64,000 nt of DNA, from contig NZ_LIUT01000001.1 of NCBI RefSeq assembly GCF_001277345.1, positions 1,345,467-1,409,466 on the forward strand, read 5' to 3'. This stretch comes from Paenibacillus solani. GTDB taxonomy: Bacteria > Bacillota > Bacilli > Paenibacillales > Paenibacillaceae. Each line of letters starts with the position of its first letter. Position 1 is the stretch's first letter. Under the pieces are notes generated by a model. It did no database searches and was not told where the DNA came from. It worked only from the letters and a program-made list of their open reading frames with translations. A program made the translations under genes and the position numbers. This document shows, one piece after another, positions 51,933-60,475 of the stretch.

Positions 51933-52763
51933 TTGTTGGTAAGGAAGCACGCAGGCGAGTTTGCAATTTGCTTTATTTTAATGTCTGCAGCCATCACCTG
52001 GATTCAGTGCACATCACTTCCTATGCCCATGTTGTGGGTATTCGGACTTGCTCTGTTGGCTTATATGTTGTACAAGCCGAATAGCTTCACATTATCCAAA
52101 ATATCAAATTTAATTAGAGAAACATCCATTCTGGCACTTCTTATGATTATCGGATATATTCTTTACCATTTATTCGGTGACCTGATTAGGAATGGATTAG
52201 CTGACCACGAGGCATGGGGAATCATTCTGTCGAGACTGAGCCTGATACTTTTTGTGATGCCATTTGCAATCACAATGATATTGATGAGAGAAAAGCCGCT
52301 TTATCTCGCAAAAGGTACCTGGGTGACAACGATTCATTTTCCATGGATATTCAAGGGCCCGTTAAAAGACCCGATCTGGCGCTTCATGCTGATTTTCCTG
52401 ATTATCACTTGTGCTTTGTTTTCATTTTTTATTGACTGGGGACAACCGGGACTCCTCGTTCTTGTCGGTTATGCCCTATCTTTCGCGCTGATTAATTCAG
52501 TACTTGAAGAACTGTTATGGCGGGGATTTATACTTAGTCATTTTGTGAGCAGATTTGGCGTAATACAGGGGCTTATCATTGCCGGTACTACCTTTGGTTT
52601 ATATCACTACCATCTCGGTTTTTCTTGGCCCGTGTGCCTGTTGTTTTCAATCTTTGGTATTATGATGGGCGGAGTAGCTATCCGTTCACAGGGACTGGTC
52701 CCCGTTATGGCCATGCATTTTGTGATGAACATTCTATTTGTGCTTAGCGGCATGATCCTGTAA
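51933..52763 (+). CDS. CPBP intramembrane metalloprotease (CAAX-like)
   Basis: A 276-aa membrane protein with about seven to eight helices. The active-site EELLWRGFI (ExxxR) near residue 191 and the second motif GLYHYHLGFSWP with His identify the Abi/CPBP family; the third motif is AMHFVMN with His near the end. TTG start. It may process a peptide or confer bacteriocin immunity; the substrate is unknown. Confidence 0.85.
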   Translation: MLVRKHAGEFAICFILMSAAITWIQCTSLPMPMLWVFGLALLAYMLYKPNSFTLSKISNLIRETSILALLMIIGYILYHLFGDLIRNGLADHEAWGIILSRLSLILFVMPFAITMILMREKPLYLAKGTWVTTIHFPWIFKGPLKDPIWRFMLIFLIITCALFSFFIDWGQPGLLVLVGYALSFALINSVLEELLWRGFILSHFVSRFGVIQGLIIAGTTFGLYHYHLGFSWPVCLLFSIFGIMMGGVAIRSQGLVPVMAMHFVMNILFVLSGMIL

Positions 52764-52847
52764 TCAGTTGTTTTACGGATGAGGTTCTGGATCTGCTAGT
52801 TATCTTCTTAAATATGGATACCAGTATCTGCGGTCTGTTCGTAATTA

Positions 52848-52872
52848 GGGCGTCTATAGACGCTCTTTTTTT
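52848..52872 (+). terminator. Terminator behind the CPBP gene
   Basis: GGGCGTCTATAGACGCTC stem with a perfect GCGTCTATAGACGC core, then seven T. Confidence 0.8.
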
Positions 52873-52984
52873 CGTTTTTCCCATATAGGGAAATAATATG
52901 CGGCAGAATATGCTGGTCATGTTTTTTTAATTTCTTTAATTTTTTTATAAAAAAGTGCAGGGGCAGCTCGCAAAGCTGACGTCA

Positions 52985-53566
52985 ATGGATATGGGAAGGG
53001 AGGGGAGAGTTATTGATGCAGAAACGTTAATCACGCGTATCCTGCAAGGTAAGCAAGATGCCTTTCGGGAGCTGGTGAACCAATACAGCCAGCACGTGTT
53101 CCATACGGCATATTCAGTCCTGAGAGATGCCAAGGAAGCGGAGGATGCGTCGCAGGAAGTGTTTATTCAAGTATACAAAGCTCTCCCCCAGTACCGATCT
53201 GAAGGCTTTAAGACCTGGATTACACGAATCACCGTGAATAAGGCGATTGATATGAAGAGGAAGCTTTCCCGCAAACCGCCGGAGCAGCTCTCCGGCGACC
53301 ATGATGAAGTAATGGATAAACTCCCTTCCCGGGACGAAGATGTGGCCTCTCTGCTCATACATAAGGAGAAGAGAGAGGAGCTCCGAGAGAAAATCGAACA
53401 ATTACCTGACAACCATCGCGATATCATAACAGCATTTTATTTGAATGAGAAAAATTACGAACAAATCGCTGACGAGATGAATGTTACAGTAAAAACAGTT
53501 GAATCCAAATTGTACCGGGCCAGACAATGGATCCGCAAGTCTTGGAAGGAGGAGGAGTGGAAATGA
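52985..53566 (+). CDS. ECF-type sigma factor (SigW-like)
   Basis: A sigma factor of about 193 aa. Region 2 has AFRELVNQYSQHVFHTAYSV to DASQEVFIQVYKALPQYRSE; TWITRITVNKAID is the core-binding part. Region 4 has LPDNHRDIITAFYLNEKNYE and QIADEMNVTVKTVESKLYRA. The start is unsure: ATG 52985 has no good ribosome site, GTG 52955 is upstream, and GGGAGGGG lies inside, just before a non-standard ATT. It overlaps its anti-sigma gene by four bases. Confidence 0.85.
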   Translation: MDMGREGRVIDAETLITRILQGKQDAFRELVNQYSQHVFHTAYSVLRDAKEAEDASQEVFIQVYKALPQYRSEGFKTWITRITVNKAIDMKRKLSRKPPEQLSGDHDEVMDKLPSRDEDVASLLIHKEKREELREKIEQLPDNHRDIITAFYLNEKNYEQIADEMNVTVKTVESKLYRARQWIRKSWKEEEWK

Positions 53567-54030
53567 ACAGGGAGGTTAACGAGTACAGACAGCTGACGGA
53601 ACGATATGTCAGAGGAGAGGGTTCAGATGAAGAACGGTCGAATTATGAAGAACTCATGTTGTCGGATGACAGTGTGCTGACGTTGTACATGCAAGTTCTG
53701 GCGGAACTCGATTCTGAACTGCCGAACCTGCCGGATCCGGAAGCATTTGCGGATGAATTGGTTGGCCATGAGCAGATTAAGCCTTATGCCCATAGAGCAG
53801 CGCTGCGGATTCAGGAACGTCCAAAGCGCTGGTACGAACGAGCGATCGTCCATTATACCATTGCAGCGTCCATTACAATGCTCTTCCTCTTCACCGGGGC
53901 ATTCAACCAGCTGCTTCCGGGTGAAACCAGCAGGGATAACTCCTTGTCAAATACACCTTCCTACAGCGAGCATTGGATGGAAAAAACGACAGGCTGGCTT
54001 GACCAGCTTTTATCTAGAACTGATAAATGA
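53563..54030 (+). CDS. Putative anti-sigma factor, single-pass
   Basis: A 155-aa protein with a cytosolic N-terminal half of short helices (YRQLTERYVRGEGSDEERSN) and one transmembrane helix at about 99-117. There is no zinc motif, so it would be a non-zinc anti-sigma factor. The ATG at 53563 overlaps the sigma gene by four bases and follows AAGGAGGAGG. The role is inferred from context; the sequence itself is not decisive. Confidence 0.65.
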   Translation: MNREVNEYRQLTERYVRGEGSDEERSNYEELMLSDDSVLTLYMQVLAELDSELPNLPDPEAFADELVGHEQIKPYAHRAALRIQERPKRWYERAIVHYTIAASITMLFLFTGAFNQLLPGETSRDNSLSNTPSYSEHWMEKTTGWLDQLLSRTDK

Positions 54031-55139
54031 AAGGAAGATGCCTTGTGCAACCGCAACGAAATAAAGGGTTTGCCTTTATATTAAATATTCTTCCTGGCCT
54101 CGGCCATTATTATTGGGGAAGAAAAGGGCGTGCTCTGTTATACCCCTTCTTGTTCTTTGGATGCTTGTTTGGCGGATTTATGCTCGGGATCATGGCAGGT
54201 GCCGAGCAAGTTTTTGTGCTGGGACTTCTCGGCGCTATCATGTTCTGGGGGATTAGCATGCTTGATCTGTTAATTGCTCTCATCCGCTATAATCCCGTAA
54301 CGATAATTCGCGATGAATTCGGGCGGCCGATGGAGATTCGCCAGGAAAAGAGCGATGAGTCCGAGCGCTTCTACACCATCTTGTTATCCTTTATACCCGG
54401 CCTTGGTCATTTTCAATTGGGCTTGATGCAGCGCGGCTTGTCATTTCTGATCGCATTTTTCGGACTTGGAACGATTCTGCTGTTTCTGACGGGCTTAACC
54501 AACCAAACGGTATTTCTGCTGTTCCTGGGCATGCTGCCAATCATATGGCTCTATTGCATGTTCGACGTGGTGCAGCTGGTCCATCGCAAACAAGCAGGCG
54601 AATTTATCGAAGACCGAACCCTCTTTGATGAGCTAGAGAGCGGCCGGGATAGCGGGCGCCGCAGTAAAGTGGTTGCTACCTTGTTATCCGCGTTTCCCGG
54701 AGCAGGACAAATGTATTTAGGGCTGCAGAAGCGTGGACTTCAGCTCATGGTTCTCTTTCTCGGCAGTATTTATGTATTGGACGTACTCAAGCTGTCGCTG
54801 TTCCTATTTTTGATTCCGCTGATCTGGTTTTATGCTTTTTTTGATGGTTTACAGCAAGTAAGCCGATATGGCAGAGAACCGCTACGGGATAGTCCAATCA
54901 TCTCAGGGGCGGGCAATCACCAGCGCTGGCTTGGGCTTGGACTGCTCATTCTCGGTATCTATTTCGTATTTACAAGTGTGATACTTCCATATCTGAATAC
55001 ACTGTTTCCGGACATACATCATTATTCCTTTATCGGGGAGTACTTGAAGACGGGGATCATTGCCGTTCTTCTGATAGGCGGAGGAATTAAGCTTATGGCA
55101 GGCTCCAAAAAGGATTCAATGAAAAGGGAACGTCTATAG
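54027..55139 (+). CDS. Multi-pass membrane protein with three internal repeats
   Basis: A 370-aa protein with about nine to ten transmembrane helices. Three repeats each start with a PG-G motif: LNILPGLGHYYWGRKGRALL (residues about 18-37), LSFIPGLGHFQLGLMQRGLS (about 120-139), and LSAFPGAGQMYLGLQKRGLQ (about 220-239). The motif resembles that of TM2-type domains. It overlaps the anti-sigma gene by four bases; a GTG at 54045 behind GGAAG is an alternative start. Likely part of the sigma regulon; function unknown. Confidence 0.75.
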   Translation: MKGRCLVQPQRNKGFAFILNILPGLGHYYWGRKGRALLYPFLFFGCLFGGFMLGIMAGAEQVFVLGLLGAIMFWGISMLDLLIALIRYNPVTIIRDEFGRPMEIRQEKSDESERFYTILLSFIPGLGHFQLGLMQRGLSFLIAFFGLGTILLFLTGLTNQTVFLLFLGMLPIIWLYCMFDVVQLVHRKQAGEFIEDRTLFDELESGRDSGRRSKVVATLLSAFPGAGQMYLGLQKRGLQLMVLFLGSIYVLDVLKLSLFLFLIPLIWFYAFFDGLQQVSRYGREPLRDSPIISGAGNHQRWLGLGLLILGIYFVFTSVILPYLNTLFPDIHHYSFIGEYLKTGIIAVLLIGGGIKLMAGSKKDSMKRERL

Positions 55140-55169
55140 TATATATGAACGAAATATGGAGGAGATATA

Positions 55170-55310
55170 GTGGCCAAAAATCTGTATTATCTGCTGTATA
55201 TTGCTCTGTTTGTTGTGACTTGTTTGTTTATCGTTAACGCTTACTCATCGCCGGACTCGCCTCCGTCACCTTCAATCACTTTATCAGAGCAGAATCAGAA
55301 CCGGCTTTAG
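55170..55310 (+). CDS. 46-aa membrane peptide at the end of the sigma operon
   Basis: GTG start behind a strong TGGAGGAG six bases away. The peptide has one transmembrane helix (LYYLLYIALFVVTCLFIVNA, residues 5-24) and a Ser/Pro-rich tail. It is 30 bases after the multi-pass protein and before a terminator, so it is very likely part of the operon. It could be a small regulator or subunit. Confidence 0.65.
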   Translation: MAKNLYYLLYIALFVVTCLFIVNAYSSPDSPPSPSITLSEQNQNRL

Positions 55311-55349
55311 TGTAAGAGATGGATAATAACATACCGAAGATTTGCTGAG

Positions 55350-55376
55350 AAGAACACCGGAGACGGTGTTCTTTTT
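55350..55376 (+). terminator. Terminator of the second sigma operon
   Basis: AAGAACACCG (55350-55359), loop GAGA, CGGTGTTCTT (55364-55373), then T. Confidence 0.85.
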
Positions 55377-55416
55377 AAGTTTGGGCTCAAACTGGAAGGA
55401 TATATTAATAAGTATC

Positions 55417-55479
55417 TTGCATTAATCAGTACTGGATGTTAATATTTGGATTAATGGTATTGAATATTAAACAGTACTG
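55417..55479 (+). promoter_or_regulatory. Promoter with twin CAGTACTG palindromes
   Basis: TTGCAT (55417-55422), 17-base spacer, TAATAT (55440-55445). Palindrome CAGTACTG lies in the spacer (55427-55434) and again at 55472-55479; centre spacing is 45 bases. TTAATATT next to the left copy and AATATTAA before the right copy extend the inverted symmetry. A regulator binding both could loop or block the promoter of the ABC genes. Confidence 0.55.
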
Positions 55480-55509
55480 AATATAGCGATGTTGTTAGGA
55501 GGAGTATAG

Positions 55510-56283
55510 TTGATCAAGATCCAACCCAAGAAGGCAGCTATGATCAAGGCGGTGAATGTATGCAAATCATACGATACGGGAACCGCACAATTCCATGCAG
55601 CAAAAAGCGTGAATTTGGATTTGTACGAAGGGGATTTTACCGTCATTATGGGAAGTTCGGGTTCTGGCAAATCCACACTGTTGTATCTGCTGAGCGGTCT
55701 GGATACGCTAACCTCCGGGGAAGTGTACTTTAAAGGACAGCGGATTGACGAATATTCTGAAAAAGAAATTACTTATTTTCGCTCCAACAAAATCGGATAC
55801 GTCTATCAATCGATCCATTTAATTCCCGATTTGACTTTATTGGAGAATGTTGCTTTTCCAGGATATGTGGCTGGCCGCAGCAAAAGCGAGGTCCATCACC
55901 AGGCGCTGAACCTGCTCGAAATGGTGGGAATTGCTGAACAAGCTGATCGCCTGCCGTCTCAAGTCTCGGGAGGTCAGCAGCAGCGGGCAGCCATTGGCAG
56001 AGCCTTAATCAATTCACCTGAGGTGATTTTTGCCGATGAGCCAACGGGAGCGCTCAGTCAGGAGCAAGGTACGATCATTTTGGATATTTTGACGGACATG
56101 AACCGTAAATCCCAATCGATTGTCATGGTCACACATGATATAAAGGCAGCGTGCAGAGCGGATCGTTTGGTCTTGGTGGAAGATGGGAGCATCCATGGAA
56201 TATTGGAGCTGGGGAAATATTCGACAGATCAATTGAAAGCGAGAGAAAACCAGATATTCAAGTTCATGGCGGATAAGGAGTGA
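55510..56283 (+). CDS. ABC transporter ATP-binding protein (MacB/LolD type)
   Basis: A 257-aa ATPase. Walker A is IMGSSGSGKSTLLYLLSGLD, signature VSGGQQQRAAIGRALI, Walker B VIFADEPTGALS; the Q-loop is in GYVYQSIHLIPDLTLLENVA. The TTG start follows AGGAGGAG. Its partner is the FtsX-like permease six bases further on. Such pairs export peptides, lipids or antibiotics. No two-component system is next to it. Confidence 0.9.
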   Translation: MIKIQPKKAAMIKAVNVCKSYDTGTAQFHAAKSVNLDLYEGDFTVIMGSSGSGKSTLLYLLSGLDTLTSGEVYFKGQRIDEYSEKEITYFRSNKIGYVYQSIHLIPDLTLLENVAFPGYVAGRSKSEVHHQALNLLEMVGIAEQADRLPSQVSGGQQQRAAIGRALINSPEVIFADEPTGALSQEQGTIILDILTDMNRKSQSIVMVTHDIKAACRADRLVLVEDGSIHGILELGKYSTDQLKARENQIFKFMADKE

Positions 56284-56289
56284 TTAAGA

Positions 56290-58698
56290 ATGTATGCGGT
56301 CTGGAAGCTATGCTGGTCTAACCTCATAATTAAAAAAGTACAGAACAGCTTCATAGCGATCATCATCATGTTATCTACCTTCCTTCTCACTACAGCGGTG
56401 CTCGTTATCAATAATACGAACCGGGTTTATGAGGATATGCATGCCAAGACTCATGGCGCCCACCAAATATTGCGTCTGGAGAATGGCATCCATGATCCCG
56501 GGCAAGTCCACCAGTGGTGGGCCGCACAGGAGGGAGTAAGGGCTTCAGATATGATGCGGTACCGCTATCTCTCCAGCATGTCTCATGCTGGAGAAGAAAT
56601 TCCAAATGTGGACTTGTTTATGATGAATACGCCGCAAGGCCCTTATTCCGTCGATAAGCTTTTGTTTGTACAAGGAGAGGAGAGGAAGGCACCTGAGCCT
56701 GGGACAGCCTGGATTCCGACATCTCTTGCTTATTCCAACGATATTAAAGTCGGCGATCCGATAGAATTCAAGACAGATAAAGGAACATTTCAATTGCGAG
56801 TCGCAGCTGTTGTGATAGATATATCGTATTGTTCACCTTTTGCAACGAGCGGCCGAATATGGATGAATGATCAGGATTACGATACTCATATGTCCCCGCT
56901 GCATGGCGGCGATATGTACATGATCGGGCTGCGTTTTGATGATTACAGTCAGCATCGAGCCTATTGGGAGGGCTTTGCGAGAGCTCTTGGTGGACCATAC
57001 CTGGAGTCAGTGAAGGATTTTGAGAGTATATCCTCTTACTATATGATCGCGAATCGTATTATTAGCTTCATTATGGTATTTCTTGCGGTTGTGATGATCT
57101 CTGTTGCTCTATATACACTTGGTTTTACGATATCCGATGCGATTCTTTCGAGCTACAGGACAATCGGTATAATCAAGTCCATAGGCTTAACCTCTCGTAA
57201 AGTGGTTTCAGTCTACGTGTCACAATATACGCTGATAGCCTTGATGTCGGTATTACCCGGGATTGGACTCAGTTTCTTCTTCTCCAACCAAATTGTTAAC
57301 AGCTCGATGGCTTATCTCAATACGGGAACAGATAGGAATGTACAATTCTTGGAGCTCGCTATATGGGTAGGAGCTGTTGTGATCGCAGTCATCTTTCTAT
57401 CAGCCCTCCTGTTTTCCTATAAGGCTCACAGTGTCCAACCGGCTCAAGCGATTCGTTACGGGATGTCAGAGAAGAAGGGTTCAAGAGCATTAGGTATGGA
57501 AAGCACATGGAAGAAGAAGCTGCTGAAGCTGGGCTCGCTTCCGATAGAGATGGTGATCGGCCTAAGAGGGATAAGGAAGAATGCGCGAGGCTCTGTGCTG
57601 ATCCTAGTGATCTCGGCATTATGCACTGCGGTCCTTGTATTTGGTTTTATATTCGTTTACAGTATCTCTTCCATCCATGGAACGATTGGGAAATGGGGAT
57701 ATGATTCGTCCGATTTATCCATAAGAATCGATAATCCTGCTGTACTGAGCTATGATCAGCTTCGCGAGGATGTATTAACAGATGTAAGAGTGAAGAATTA
57801 TAGCCGATATGGAGATGCCAATGCAGTCCTGCCACTAAATCAGGAGTTATCAGCCGGCAAGAACCAGGATACGATGGGCATCCTGCTAACGGTGGCAGAA
57901 GGAAATTATGATGAGATCGGCTATGAGAACATCAAAGGCCGAAATCCGTTGAATGACCAAGAAATTTCGGTAGGAGTTAACATCGCCAGAAGTCTGAATA
58001 TCGATCTGGGAGATCCCGTGGATATTTATATTGAAGGAGTGAAACATACGCTTACCGTTACCGGCATTTATCAGGCGATTGCCAACATGGCCTATACGGG
58101 ACGTATCACAGCGGAGGTCATCCAAGAAGGCAGTCGCGATGATGAATCCGTGATGAATACGGTTTTCATCAATCTGCAAGACGGCGTTTCAATCGAGGGC
58201 TTCGTGAACGAACTTCATCTCAGGTATGGCAGTGCGATCGGGACGGCAAGTCAAGCTGCGTTAGTGGATGAGGTGTTTTCTCAAGCGGTAATGATATTGA
58301 TACTGCCCATGTCGATCATGATCCTGTTGTTCCTCATCATTACCTTTGTTATTATTTACAGCATATCCCGTATTAACATGAAGAAGGAAAGCAGGACGTA
58401 CGGTATTTATAAATCAATCGGCATGACGTCCAGGCAGATTCGGATGTCGGTAACGGCGGGAATATTCGTTATCTCGACACTAGGAGCTTTAGTAGGGATT
58501 CCATTAGGACTTACAGGTCTGCCGCCATTGCTTAACTTCATTTTAGCGGATTACGGGATTGTTAAAGTTCCTTTGATTATGAATGGAGCAGGCGTGGCAG
58601 CGATGTTCCCCCTGAGTATTATGGCTGCATGCATAGGTTGCTGGTTAGCATCCCGATCTGTACGAACCACCTCGCCCCGTATCTTGACAATGGAATGA
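56290..58698 (+). CDS. ABC transporter permease, FtsX-like, two domains
   Basis: An 802-aa permease with ten or so transmembrane helices in two FtsX-type halves. There is an N-terminal helix at about 17-36 with a long external domain (to about 250), three helices near 255-390 with the FtsX motif SYRTIGIIKSIGLTSRKVVS, then a second helix near 435-457, another external domain, and three helices from 660 with GIYKSIGMTSRQIRMSVTAG. The two-fold repeat is typical of type VII exporters. The substrate is unknown. Confidence 0.88.
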   Translation: MYAVWKLCWSNLIIKKVQNSFIAIIIMLSTFLLTTAVLVINNTNRVYEDMHAKTHGAHQILRLENGIHDPGQVHQWWAAQEGVRASDMMRYRYLSSMSHAGEEIPNVDLFMMNTPQGPYSVDKLLFVQGEERKAPEPGTAWIPTSLAYSNDIKVGDPIEFKTDKGTFQLRVAAVVIDISYCSPFATSGRIWMNDQDYDTHMSPLHGGDMYMIGLRFDDYSQHRAYWEGFARALGGPYLESVKDFESISSYYMIANRIISFIMVFLAVVMISVALYTLGFTISDAILSSYRTIGIIKSIGLTSRKVVSVYVSQYTLIALMSVLPGIGLSFFFSNQIVNSSMAYLNTGTDRNVQFLELAIWVGAVVIAVIFLSALLFSYKAHSVQPAQAIRYGMSEKKGSRALGMESTWKKKLLKLGSLPIEMVIGLRGIRKNARGSVLILVISALCTAVLVFGFIFVYSISSIHGTIGKWGYDSSDLSIRIDNPAVLSYDQLREDVLTDVRVKNYSRYGDANAVLPLNQELSAGKNQDTMGILLTVAEGNYDEIGYENIKGRNPLNDQEISVGVNIARSLNIDLGDPVDIYIEGVKHTLTVTGIYQAIANMAYTGRITAEVIQEGSRDDESVMNTVFINLQDGVSIEGFVNELHLRYGSAIGTASQAALVDEVFSQAVMILILPMSIMILLFLIITFVIIYSISRINMKKESRTYGIYKSIGMTSRQIRMSVTAGIFVISTLGALVGIPLGLTGLPPLLNFILADYGIVKVPLIMNGAGVAAMFPLSIMAACIGCWLASRSVRTTSPRILTME

Positions 58699-58737
58699 AA
58701 AAAACCTGTAAACGACTCCGTCGTTTTACAGGTTTTT
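58699..58737. terminator. Bidirectional terminator between the ABC operon and SdpI-like gene
   Basis: AAAAACCTGTAAACGA pairs with TCGTTTTACAGGTTTTT (58721-58737) around CTCCG. It overlaps the end of the minus-strand gene. Confidence 0.8.
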
Positions 58738-59019
58738 CAGTTTCCGCTCCACCAGAATATAAATCAAGATGAAAACGATTATGGTTGCGATACCGGTGAT
58801 CGTAAAAGAGCCGGTAAGCCTCGCAATAAGCAGCAGGATGACCCCGAAGATCATCAACAGCAAGCTGACGTATGCATTGGATGCTTTGAAATTGCGTTCA
58901 CTCTTAAGAGAAGATGTAGTTTTGTAAGCATAGAAGCTTTTGGTACTCTTAGGTGGGATCAAAAAAAGCAGCAGTCCATACAAAATAAAAATGATCCCGA
59001 TAAACAAACTTTCAAGCAC
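58726..59019 (-). CDS. SdpI/YhfL-like small membrane protein
   Basis: A 97-aa protein with three transmembrane segments. The loop YAYKTTSSLKSERNFKASNA after the first helix is like the SdpI family pattern (YxYxTxxS...N). SdpI gives immunity to the SdpC toxin, but many relatives have no known toxin. The GTG at 59019 behind GAGGAG is preferred. It lies downstream of mtnB, 118 bases away. Confidence 0.7.
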   Translation of the reverse strand: MLESLFIGIIFILYGLLLFLIPPKSTKSFYAYKTTSSLKSERNFKASNAYVSLLLMIFGVILLLIARLTGSFTITGIATIIVFILIYILVERKLKNL

Positions 59020-59137
59020 TAGCCTTGCACTCCTCTGATAATAACGTGCCGGCTGCACCCGAGCCCTGTTGGTACCCGGATGCTAACTGTATGCGACTTT
59101 CCGGCTGTTACTGTTCTAATACTTGTATTCGTTCATT

Positions 59138-59794
59138 TTATTTGTTGCCGGCAGCGTTAAGAAGCAGTCGGCGATACGAATATTCGAATATAAATTCGAA
59201 CGCCTCCAGATGTTTCTTCGCCTCAAAGGCATTTTTGCCCCACGCATAGATGCCGTGATTACGCAGCAGAATACCAGGCACTGCGGGATCAAGCGCATCA
59301 GGAACGAGCTCGGCAATCCGCGGGATATCCGCATAATTTGGAAGAATCGGGATGCGAATCGCTGCGTCTTCTTCCCAGATATTAAACGCTTTGATCAGCT
59401 CAATGCCTTGGGCGAGCATATAGCCTTGGTCTCCATACCAGTCACTCATCAAATTATTATCAATTGTATGCACATGAAAAATCGCCCCGCAGCCGGTTTT
59501 ACGATAAATTTCACAGTGGATTAAGGTTTCCGCGCTTGGCTTCAAACCGGTTTCCTCGCAAGGCGCGCCATCCTGATCCACGAATAAATAATCCTCAGGT
59601 GTATGCACGGACTTGTCTTTCCCGCTGGCGGTTACCGCAAAATAAAACTGCTCAGGCGCGAAATCGCCAACACGGACGGATAGATTGCCGCTGGTGCCGG
59701 GGAACCAATTTCTCGCAGCAAACAGCTCCTTGATTCCTCTGAGGTCGTGCAGTGCGGCTTGTTTCTGTTCAAGCCGGATCGCTGAAAATGACAT
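59138..59794 (-). CDS. mtnB: Methylthioribulose-1-phosphate dehydratase
   Basis: A 218-aa class II aldolase-like zinc enzyme. Zinc His are in FHVHTIDNNL and in ILLRNHGIYAWGK. SGNLSVRVGDFAPEQFYFAV and SAETLIHCEIYRKTGCGAIF are the substrate segments. It dehydrates 5-methylthioribulose-1-phosphate in methionine salvage. It directly follows mtnX with one-base spacing, on the minus strand. Confidence 0.93.
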   Translation of the reverse strand: MSFSAIRLEQKQAALHDLRGIKELFAARNWFPGTSGNLSVRVGDFAPEQFYFAVTASGKDKSVHTPEDYLFVDQDGAPCEETGLKPSAETLIHCEIYRKTGCGAIFHVHTIDNNLMSDWYGDQGYMLAQGIELIKAFNIWEEDAAIRIPILPNYADIPRIAELVPDALDPAVPGILLRNHGIYAWGKNAFEAKKHLEAFEFIFEYSYRRLLLNAAGNK

Positions 59795-60475
59795 TTACAG
59801 CACCCCCTGTTTAAACTTGTTCTTCATATCGTTTTGAACATCCGTAAATGTCTCAAAAGGCACGTGATGTACACCAAGCTTCTTGCACTGCTCGGTGAGC
59901 GTGGAGCGGGAATAGACCAGGTCAGCCTGCTTCGCGCCTTCAAAATCGGTAAGGCTGTCCCCGATCAGAATCCGGTAATATCGCTCAGCAGGGAATCGGT
60001 CCATGACCGTCACTTTACACATTCCGCAATCGTTATTGCACGATTCTTTGCAAGGATGAGGCCATGTGATTTCAATATGTTCCCCATCGAAATTCGCACC
60101 GTTGCAGAAGATATGGTCTGTAGGAATATTAAACGGCTTCAACAATGGATCTACAAAAAAATCGATCCCGCCGCTTGTAACATAAAACTCAATCTGCTCG
60201 GACTTCAAATAATCAAGGAATGTCCCGAACCCTTCGCGTATTCCTGCATGGCTCAGAACGAAATCGGTGATCTCCTCCTGCATGGAGGAAGGGAAGAGCG
60301 CGAACATGCGGCCAACGCCCTCCCTTATAGAAATGGTTCGTTCGAGCGTATCCTGCATGATAGGCTCATAGCCTTCCGGCTTGAAATGCTTCATGATGGC
60401 GACAATGTTGTCGTTGTTCGTAATGGTTCCGTCGAAATCGCAAAAAATGATGGGCTGTCTATCTCTTGATGTCAT
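59795..60475 (-). CDS. mtnX: 2-hydroxy-3-keto-5-methylthiopentenyl-1-phosphate phosphatase
   Basis: A 226-aa HAD phosphatase. Motif I FCDFDGTITNNDNIVAIMKH; the insertion has cysteines (CKESCNNDCGMCK) typical of MtnX; motif IV LIGDSLTDFEGAKQADLVYS. It removes phosphate from the enolase product of MtnW. It overlaps mtnW by four bases. Confidence 0.92.
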   Translation of the reverse strand: MTSRDRQPIIFCDFDGTITNNDNIVAIMKHFKPEGYEPIMQDTLERTISIREGVGRMFALFPSSMQEEITDFVLSHAGIREGFGTFLDYLKSEQIEFYVTSGGIDFFVDPLLKPFNIPTDHIFCNGANFDGEHIEITWPHPCKESCNNDCGMCKVTVMDRFPAERYYRILIGDSLTDFEGAKQADLVYSRSTLTEQCKKLGVHHVPFETFTDVQNDMKNKFKQGVL

